The notes below the pieces were generated by a model that saw only the letters and a list, made by a program, of their open reading frames with translations, ran no database searches and was not told the DNA's origin. Position numbers and translations under genes: made by a program. This document shows positions 58,346-64,000 of a DNA stretch of 64,000 nucleotides, piece by piece (positions within the stretch are counted from its first letter, which is position 1; the number at the start of each line of letters is the position of its first letter). This stretch comes from 66-474 sp044464225 (GTDB lineage Bacteria; Pseudomonadota; Gammaproteobacteria; Xanthomonadales; Rhodanobacteraceae). The stretch covers positions 1 to 64,000 of the forward strand of contig JBIQLN010000013.1 of assembly GCA_044464225.1 (NCBI GenBank). Reading direction: 5' to 3'.

Positions 58346-59731
58346 TCAGCGCTGGATGACGTCGTACACGAGACCGCTGGTTTCGCCGATCAGCACGCCC
58401 AGTGCGCGCCGGGCGACGACGTCCGGATCCAGCAGCGAGGCCGGATCCTCGATGCCGAACGCCTGTGTGCGCATGGGCGTGGCCGTGCGACCGGGGTTGA
58501 TGCAATTGACCTTGATCCCCGCCTCCGACCATTCGTCGGCCAGGGCCTGCGTGAGGTTCACCACCGCTGCCTTCGAAGAACTGTAGGTCGAATAGAACGC
58601 GCGTCCATACGTGTACGAGCTGGACGTGAACATCATCAGATGCCCGCGTGTCGCGCGGAGGTGTTCGAATGCGAGGCGCGCGACATTGATCGCGCCGGTG
58701 ATGTTGGTGTTGACGCTCGCGCTGACGTCTTCGTCCGACATGTTGATCAGCGGTTTGCGGTCGAGGATCGCCGCGGCATTCACCACGGCATCGATGCGGC
58801 CATGCGCCTCGATCGCTTGTTCGAAGGCCGTGCGCAATGATTCGCTGCGCGTGACGTCCACGCCGGTCGATCGCCCCACTGCGGACACGTTCGCGCCGTA
58901 CGCCGTCGCCAGCCGTGCCATCGCGGCGCCGATGCCGCTGGTCCCGCCGATGATCACGATGCTGCGCTTGGCCAGGTCCGAAAGCCGCAGGTTTTCCGGC
59001 TGCGCGTCGAGGCGCTTGCCGGCGCTCGTCTGCATCAGCTTGTCCAGCAGCAGCAAGTCCTCGGCGTAGGTCAACTTCATGTTCGAGAACGAACCATCCA
59101 CGGCGTGGATGCGTTGTTCGGGAAGGTATTTCAGCACCACGCCGCAATCGTCGGTGGTGTGGAACTGCGGATCGCGCGCGGCCAGTTCGTAGGCCTTGCG
59201 GATGGTTTCGTAGCGGAATCCCTGGGGCGTCTGTCCCAGCCGCACCGTGCGTCGTTCGGGAATCGATTCGAGGTTGTCGGTATCCGGATTGGCGATCAAT
59301 ACGGTGTCGGTGGCGCGGACTGCCGTGTCCACCGCGTTGTAATGATCGAGCGCCGCGATCACGTCGCTGATGATGCGGTGGCTGATCAGCGGACGCACCG
59401 CGTCATGGAACAACAGCTTCAGGTCGTCCTTTCGCGCGTCTTCTTCGTACGCGCGTATCGCCGCCAGCGATGATTCGTGGCGTTCGGCGCCGCCCAGCAG
59501 TACCCGGCGCACCTTGTCGAAGCGGCTGCTGCATACCAGCGATTCGATGCGGTCGGCGCATGCGCTGCTGGTGACGATCGTGATTTCGTCGATGCCCGGG
59601 TGGCTCTGGAAGCGCTCGAGCGTATGCACGATCAGCGGTTGCCCGGCCAGCTTGGCAAGCTGCTTGGGCTGCGTGAATCCCGAGCGGCTGCCGCCGCCGC
59701 CGGCCAGGATGATGGCAACGCATCGGGTCAT
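58346..59731 (-). CDS. Bifunctional cytidylyltransferase / SDR (CDP-ribitol synthase-like)
   Basis: A 461-residue fusion. Residues 1-235 form an IspD/TarI-type cytidylyltransferase: CTP-binding 'ILAGGGGSRSGFTQPKQ' (8-24), 'FHDAVRPLIS' (108-117) and 'TVRLGQTPQGF' (162-172). Residues 255-461 form a short-chain dehydrogenase: NAD(P) loop GGTSGIG (262-268), NAA (318-320), Ser (370-372) and catalytic YSSSK (383-387). The same fusion (Bcs1/Acs1 of Haemophilus, like TarI plus TarJ) reduces ribulose-5-phosphate to ribitol-5-phosphate and activates it as CDP-ribitol. An IspD role alone is unlikely given the SDR domain. The start overlaps the upstream gene by ATGA. It likely supplies the CDP-alditol used by the LicD-type proteins beside it. 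Confidence 0.88.
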   Translation of the reverse strand: MTRCVAIILAGGGGSRSGFTQPKQLAKLAGQPLIVHTLERFQSHPGIDEITIVTSSACADRIESLVCSSRFDKVRRVLLGGAERHESSLAAIRAYEEDARKDDLKLLFHDAVRPLISHRIISDVIAALDHYNAVDTAVRATDTVLIANPDTDNLESIPERRTVRLGQTPQGFRYETIRKAYELAARDPQFHTTDDCGVVLKYLPEQRIHAVDGSFSNMKLTYAEDLLLLDKLMQTSAGKRLDAQPENLRLSDLAKRSIVIIGGTSGIGAAMARLATAYGANVSAVGRSTGVDVTRSESLRTAFEQAIEAHGRIDAVVNAAAILDRKPLINMSDEDVSASVNTNITGAINVARLAFEHLRATRGHLMMFTSSSYTYGRAFYSTYSSSKAAVVNLTQALADEWSEAGIKVNCINPGRTATPMRTQAFGIEDPASLLDPDVVARRALGVLIGETSGLVYDVIQR

Positions 59732-60954
59732 GCCGCGGTCGCCCGCGGCTGGCCGCCAGTCAGTTCGCACAACCGTTGTTCCACCTTGAGCAACAGCTCG
59801 TCATCCGGCAGATGGCGGAGGCTGTGCCGCGCGGCCGCCAGCGCCTTGCGCAGGTTGCCCGATTCCCAGCGGGCATAGATGCGTCCCAGGGCATAGCACT
59901 GTGTCATCAGCGAAAATCCGCAAAGGTTCCTGGCGGCGATGATCGTGTCGAAATCCGGGTCCGGCGTGCGCCAATCCCCGTAGAGGGTACGCAGCCAGCC
60001 TTCGGGATCGGCGAGCGTCCAGATGGGACTGCCCTCCGGCGAGGTAGCCTTCACGAGTGAAATCGTGTCCCAGCGCGTCAGCCGGTTCCATTCGGCGGGA
60101 ATGCCCTCGATCCAGATGCCTTCGTAAGTGGCGCCGGATTGTGGATCGACCGCGAAACCGGTGACATCGATGGTGACCTGCAGCTTGAGGTGCAGGAAGC
60201 TGCGCGGGTTCACGGCAAACGAGTGCGGAACCTCGGCCCAGCCGTTGGCCACGAGGCAGCGTGTGGCCAGATCGAGTTCGTTGTGCGGCAACCCGAGGTC
60301 GAGATCCTTGTCGAAGGGCAGCAGTCCGCCCTCGCGCACGATTCCGAGCAAGGTTCCGAAAGCTGCAAATGCGTGCACGCCCGCAAGCGCAAGCTGGCTC
60401 AACGTCGTCCACAGCAGGCGTTCCACTTCCGGTTTGTCGAAATCCTGCCTGGGCTTGGGAACCGTCGCTTCCGCGGCGCGTTCGAGCATGAGGGTCAGCG
60501 CCTTGCGGAAATGTGCGACCGCATCGGGCAACTTGCCTTGCTTGTGCAGGAACGTGCCATAGATGAGGTGCGTCTGCGAGGCGTTCGCGGCGACCGTGAG
60601 CGCCTTGTCCAGCAGCACCTGTGCATCGGCGAAGCGGTTCGTCGCGGTGTACGCCTGCCCGAGTTCGAGCAGGGGCGCGGCGGCATGATCATTGAGCCGG
60701 AGGGCGTGTTCAAGCTGGAGAATGCCCAATTCCTGCTCGTGCTGGCCCAGCAGGTGCTTGCCGAATTTGTAGCGCAGGTCGGCGTTGCGGGGGTCGGCGT
60801 TGACGGCGCGCTGGAACTGCGCCGTCGCCGCTTGCGGCTTGCCGTCGCGGAGCAGCCTTTCCGCTTCCTTGAGGTGCTTCTGCGCGGCGGACGAGGGCCG
60901 CCGGGATTTCGAGACGGCCGAAGGCTCGCCGTGGGCCGGGCGACGTTTGCTCAT
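59728..60954 (-). CDS. TPR protein with LicD/fukutin-type transferase domain
   Basis: A 408-residue protein. A basic N-terminus precedes three to four TPR units (about 25-155, for example 'LLELGQAYTATNRFADAQVL'). The C-terminal domain carries the LicD/fukutin signature 'GTLLGIVREGG' (200-210) and the Asp cluster PFDKDLDLG (213-221), which binds metal and the CDP-alditol phosphate donor in the family. The closing 'WLRTLYGDWRTPDPDFD' resembles the fukutin/LicD 'YGxxW' tail. No membrane segment is visible. It is predicted to transfer phospho-ribitol or a similar group to a glycan or protein. It overlaps its neighbours by ATGA at both ends, so it belongs to a tight operon. Confidence 0.82.
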   Translation of the reverse strand: MSKRRPAHGEPSAVSKSRRPSSAAQKHLKEAERLLRDGKPQAATAQFQRAVNADPRNADLRYKFGKHLLGQHEQELGILQLEHALRLNDHAAAPLLELGQAYTATNRFADAQVLLDKALTVAANASQTHLIYGTFLHKQGKLPDAVAHFRKALTLMLERAAEATVPKPRQDFDKPEVERLLWTTLSQLALAGVHAFAAFGTLLGIVREGGLLPFDKDLDLGLPHNELDLATRCLVANGWAEVPHSFAVNPRSFLHLKLQVTIDVTGFAVDPQSGATYEGIWIEGIPAEWNRLTRWDTISLVKATSPEGSPIWTLADPEGWLRTLYGDWRTPDPDFDTIIAARNLCGFSLMTQCYALGRIYARWESGNLRKALAAARHSLRHLPDDELLLKVEQRLCELTGGQPRATAA

Positions 60955-61922
60955 GGCGTTTCACCTTCGGCGCGCGAAAGGGGGTCATCGACCCGCAGGT
61001 CCGTCCACGGTATCGGCGCATCGGCGGCGGTGAGCGTGAACGTGTCGGGTTCCTTGAAATACGGGCTGACATAACCGCGCGCGTCGAGGTAGCGCGAGGC
61101 CGCGTCGGGATCCACCCGTCCAAGCAGCTCGGCGGCCAGGTCGTGCATGCCGTAGGCCAGGTCGGCCACGCATGCGAGCTTGGTCGCGCGCATGGCATCC
61201 ATTCCCGCCAGGCGCGAGGCATCCGGCAGGAAAATGGCGTCGGCCCAATCCCAGCGGGTGGCCTTGTCCTTCGCGAGGAACTTGCCCTCCGGAAGCAGGC
61301 TCTTGTGGCCGATGCGGGCAAAGCCGTGGAAAGTGAAGCCGTGGGCCTGCATCCACGGGATTGCCTGCAGGAAACGCGATTGTCCCGCGTACCCGTCGCG
61401 GAACGGAATACGGATATCGACCAGGGAAGTGCGGGTCAGCGCCTGGACGCCGTGCTCGAGCGCGGACAGGATGTCGTTGCGGTCGTCCAGCAGCAGCCAG
61501 TCGATGTAATCGAGCCCCTCGATCGCGTCGAGCTGCAAGGTGCTGACGGGCAGCTCCGCAATGACTTTGCGGCGCAGGCGGGTCCGCTCGGGTAGATCAT
61601 CGGCGATCACCGGCTCGAGCGTTGCGCTTTCCAGCGGGTCCATGCAGGCGTACAGCGTGGCGTCTTCACCGCTGCCAAGCGTCGCGTGACCGAAGACCTG
61701 GAATTCCGGCAGTTCCTTGATGTTCTTGTTGCCGTGCAAAATGCTGGCGGGGTCGAGCACCACCACCGCGAAGGCATTCAGCGCCATCAACCGGTCGAAT
61801 GCAGGCATGACGGGCAGCCGGGCGCCATTGTCGAGCACGACGATGCGCCCCTCGTACTGCCATTCGAAGGTGGGCGTTTCCGGTGGACGGATATCGCCGT
61901 CGTGAAGCGAATCTGCGTTCAT
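60951..61922 (-). CDS. FkbM-like protein lacking an obvious SAM site
   Basis: A 323-residue protein in the cassette. The segment 'VSTLQLDAIEGLDYIDWLLL' (about 125-144) followed by 'DDRNDILSALEHGVQAL' matches the C-terminal half of FkbM methyltransferases (typically VSTLDDL...IDFLKIDVQG), but the expected SAM-binding glycine motif near the N-terminus is not seen. The LKID acidic residues survive as LLDD. It may be a degenerate or repurposed member acting on glycans, or another fold. The start at 61922 is the first in-frame ATG; a 236-base gap separates it from the upstream LicD gene, and its end overlaps the next gene by ATGA. Confidence 0.6.
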   Translation of the reverse strand: MNADSLHDGDIRPPETPTFEWQYEGRIVVLDNGARLPVMPAFDRLMALNAFAVVVLDPASILHGNKNIKELPEFQVFGHATLGSGEDATLYACMDPLESATLEPVIADDLPERTRLRRKVIAELPVSTLQLDAIEGLDYIDWLLLDDRNDILSALEHGVQALTRTSLVDIRIPFRDGYAGQSRFLQAIPWMQAHGFTFHGFARIGHKSLLPEGKFLAKDKATRWDWADAIFLPDASRLAGMDAMRATKLACVADLAYGMHDLAAELLGRVDPDAASRYLDARGYVSPYFKEPDTFTLTAADAPIPWTDLRVDDPLSRAEGETP

Positions 61923-62158
61923 GCCAAGCCTGTGGGTGGATGTGCGCGCCGGGTCCGGGCTCTCGTGTATCGCAACGATAGACCCCCGGCGCGACGGCGT
62001 AACGGCCGAATATGCGGCGCGGGACCCGTCTTTTCGACTGTTTGGCAGCGCCCACGGGTGAGGAGCTTTTTGCCGGGCGCCGCAGCGACGAGCGTTTGGC
62101 CAGGCCAGGGATCACGCGGCGCGCACGTGGTCGCGCGACGGGGCCCGAGCAGAATGGG

Positions 62159-63766
62159 TCAGTCGAGTTCCACCCTCGCCAGGCGCATCAATTTCGATTC
62201 CAATCCGCCGTCCAGCTTCCGTGGGCTTTGCGCCAGCCGCGACATGAAAAGCAATGCCTTTTCCATCTTCTTCTGATTTCCATCGCGGATGCACATCCAC
62301 AAATAGTGCCTGAAGGCCAGCTGGTGGATGAGCCCGCCCTCGTCCACGGTGTTGGGAATCGCGACTATGCCGCCACTGACGGGGTCGGGGGTTCGCCAGT
62401 CGTTGCCGTAATTGTGTTCCAGGAACCGTTCCGCAGGATCGGGAACGCACACGTCCACCCCGTACACACGCCTCGATGTCGTCTCGAAAACCGGATATTG
62501 ACGCTCGAGCGCATAGCCGAAATCGCTTTCTATGAAGTGGCCAAAGCCATTGCCCCGCGTGAAAAAGGTGAACACGTCCACCTGGATGCCGGTCTTGGCA
62601 TGGAAGACCTTTTGCTGCAGGGTCTTTTCCTTCTTCAGGTCGTTCGTGCGGGTGACGAAATCGGCACTCTTCGACAGCAATTCTGCCAGCTCGTATTGCG
62701 CCTCCCAGCCATGCACGCCGAAGTCGAGGTCGTCATCGTGCGGCAAGAGGCGGCCCTCGCGGACAATCCCGAGGAGGGTGCCGCTAATTGCGAAACACTT
62801 GATCGAACTTCCGCGCAGGACGCGTACGAAATCAACGAGCACCGCCGACCCGCGATCGTCGAATGCGGAACGCAGCGCCTTGCGGGCAAGCGTTTCCTGG
62901 TGCCTCTGGCGCATCAGTTGAATGGTGCCTGGCAGCGATCGATCGGAGGTTTTCTCGGCGAGCCAGGCATCGAGCGCGTCGATGGCCATCTCGTACTTGC
63001 CCAGATGACTGTGCGCCATGGCCGCCAGCACCCGTGCCCGCGTCCTGTCCACGGGCACCGTCACCATGCGCGCGGCTTCGAGTGCAGAGCGGAATTCCCC
63101 GCAACCCTGGAACACCTCCATGGCCTGGAGCGCAAGCAGGCTGCGCGGTGGCTCGCAGACCCGATTCTGCGGAAGCTGGCCGGCGACGAGGCTGAGGCTG
63201 CGCGCGAAGTCGGCATCGAACGTGGGTTGTCCACGCATCTGCTGGCGTCTGTACAGGCCGTCGGCGATACGAAGCCAGTCCACGGCAGCCATTTTGCGTC
63301 CGCGCAGGTAATCCACGATCGCGTAGAGCAGATCGAAGCGCGAAATGTCAAAGGTGAGTTGGATTGCCGATAGCCATCCCTCCGGCACCCGCGCGCAATG
63401 AGCAAGGTGCAAGCTTGCGTTCGCGCCAGCCACCACCGCGGCCACGACCCGCTTGATGGGCGTCGAATCGGTCAGCGCCTCGAGTTCCGGGGTGGCAGCC
63501 CCCTTTTTCAAGCTTTGATACACCGCCAGCCACATGGACCGGTCGTTGGGCTTTGGCAGGTTGGCCTCGCCCAATGTGGCAAGATAAATGACCGTGGCCA
63601 CCAGCCGTTGCGCGCGAGCGCTGTCCAGCGTCGCATCGCTGAAGAGCCCTTGCGGTACCGCCGCCGGCAGATGCGCTTCCAACACGGAATAGTTGCCCTG
63701 CTCGATCAGCGCCTGCGCCTCGCAGAGCCATTCGCACGACAGCGCGTTCTGGGCCGATACGTTCAT
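62159..63766 (-). CDS. Helical-repeat protein with LicD/fukutin-type transferase domain
   Basis: A 535-residue protein. The first 300 residues are helical repeats without a strict TPR consensus. The C-terminal LicD/fukutin domain has 'ISGTLLGIVREGRLLPHDDD' (about 323-342, metal-binding Asp cluster next), 'GIQVDVFTFF' with Asp near 397, and the closing 'PDPAERFLEHNYGNDWRTPD'. The order matches human fukutin, which transfers ribitol-phosphate from CDP-ribitol. There is no signal peptide. The ATG at 63766 has GGAGG 6 bases upstream and overlaps the stop codon of the preceding gene by ATGA. It is the better fukutin match of the two cassette copies. Confidence 0.83.
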   Translation of the reverse strand: MNVSAQNALSCEWLCEAQALIEQGNYSVLEAHLPAAVPQGLFSDATLDSARAQRLVATVIYLATLGEANLPKPNDRSMWLAVYQSLKKGAATPELEALTDSTPIKRVVAAVVAGANASLHLAHCARVPEGWLSAIQLTFDISRFDLLYAIVDYLRGRKMAAVDWLRIADGLYRRQQMRGQPTFDADFARSLSLVAGQLPQNRVCEPPRSLLALQAMEVFQGCGEFRSALEAARMVTVPVDRTRARVLAAMAHSHLGKYEMAIDALDAWLAEKTSDRSLPGTIQLMRQRHQETLARKALRSAFDDRGSAVLVDFVRVLRGSSIKCFAISGTLLGIVREGRLLPHDDDLDFGVHGWEAQYELAELLSKSADFVTRTNDLKKEKTLQQKVFHAKTGIQVDVFTFFTRGNGFGHFIESDFGYALERQYPVFETTSRRVYGVDVCVPDPAERFLEHNYGNDWRTPDPVSGGIVAIPNTVDEGGLIHQLAFRHYLWMCIRDGNQKKMEKALLFMSRLAQSPRKLDGGLESKLMRLARVELD

Positions 63767-64000
63767 GTGCTTCCTCCACACTGCGATCCGGCGATCGGCG
63801 GGCGCGGTCGTGCGCGGAGCGGCGCCACGTTGCACGCCGGGCCGCCCGCACTGCCTGCATTTGCCATCGCGCTCGTCAACAGACCCACCATCCGGTTCAC
63901 TCCTGTGCGCCATTCGATGCCATGCGGCCATTGTTCACGCAGGGCCGCTGCACCCGCTATCGCGATGCGCTCGAGCGCGATGCCGAGGCGTCGCCAGTCG
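63763..64000 (-). CDS. 3' end of an upstream cassette gene (partial)
   Basis: A minus-strand frame is open from the window edge to TGA at 63765-63763 (78 codons seen) and ends with the ATGA overlap typical of this operon. It reads as helices ('RLGIALERIAIAGAAALREQ', then 'VNRMVGLLTSAMANAGS') followed by a Pro/Arg-rich tail. The start lies outside the window, and I recognise no family. Confidence 0.5.
   Translation of the reverse strand, partial: DWRRLGIALERIAIAGAAALREQWPHGIEWRTGVNRMVGLLTSAMANAGSAGGPACNVAPLRARPRPPIAGSQCGGST

Noticed and set aside
58346..59731. The cytidylyltransferase as IspD of the methylerythritol-phosphate pathway
   Set aside because: The fused dehydrogenase domain and the neighbouring LicD-type genes fit CDP-alditol synthesis better. 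IspD is normally unfused or fused to IspF.
1..64000. tRNA, rRNA, CRISPR array, prophage or integrative element
   Set aside because: No cloverleaf, rRNA core, regularly spaced repeat array, integrase other than XerC, or phage structural gene was recognised on either strand.

Overview
High-GC, densely packed bacterial chromosome. The gene content points to the gammaproteobacterial order Lysobacterales (Xanthomonadales), most likely a motile member of the Rhodanobacteraceae. The clues are the lptM-dapF-DUF484-xerC and hslVU housekeeping block, a TonB receptor paired with a TPR-sulfotransferase, a phasin, and fli/flg gene order of the gammaproteobacterial type. The organism assignment is inference from families and gene order; no marker RNA lies in the window.

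Layout. (1) 0-21 kb: housekeeping genes. DUF971, hslU and hslV are separated from xerC, DUF484, dapF and lptM by a plus-strand TonB receptor and TPR-sulfotransferase pair. Next come a secreted Sel1-like protein under a promoter bracketed by two perfect palindromes, a GNAT divergent from a RimK-type ATP-grasp ligase, aroE, a gamma carbonic anhydrase, coniferyl aldehyde dehydrogenase, an M3 oligopeptidase, a GPP34 protein and xthA. (2) 21-27.6 kb: UPF0149, pirin, an H-NOX haem sensor followed by its likely GAF-GGDEF-EAL partner, a possible 59-residue protein, and a phasin. (3) 27.9-44.1 kb: the flgM-flgN-EAL/HDOD operon and flgA on the minus strand, divergent from flgBCDEFGHIJ, flgKL and an MHYT-GGDEF-EAL gene on the plus strand. 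(4) 44.1-56.2 kb: a complete fliFGHIJKLMNOPQR operon on the minus strand with fliE divergent, converging on the flg block. (5) 56.4-64 kb, minus strand: a small gene whose product ends like flagellin, a 272-residue flagellin, and a surface-modification cassette. The cassette holds a CDP-ribitol-type bifunctional synthase, two TPR proteins with LicD/fukutin-type domains, and an FkbM-like protein. It continues past the window edge.

How it fits together. Hook, rod, ring, switch and export-gate proteins are encoded here. flhA, flhB, fliD, fliS and fleQ are not. Four strong sigma-28 (FliA) promoters with one consensus (T[A/C]AAGAAx, 11 bases, GCCGA) precede flgM, flgK, fliC and the flagellin-tail gene. 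Three c-di-GMP-related proteins sit in or beside the flagellar block. The cassette upstream of fliC has the parts of an alditol-phosphate transfer pathway resembling the animal ISPD/fukutin/FKRP route, with flagellin the obvious candidate acceptor. A family of short non-coding elements with GTCATTCCGG termini has spread into intergenic gaps. Three copies lie in the flagellar region, and one sits directly against the fliP start.
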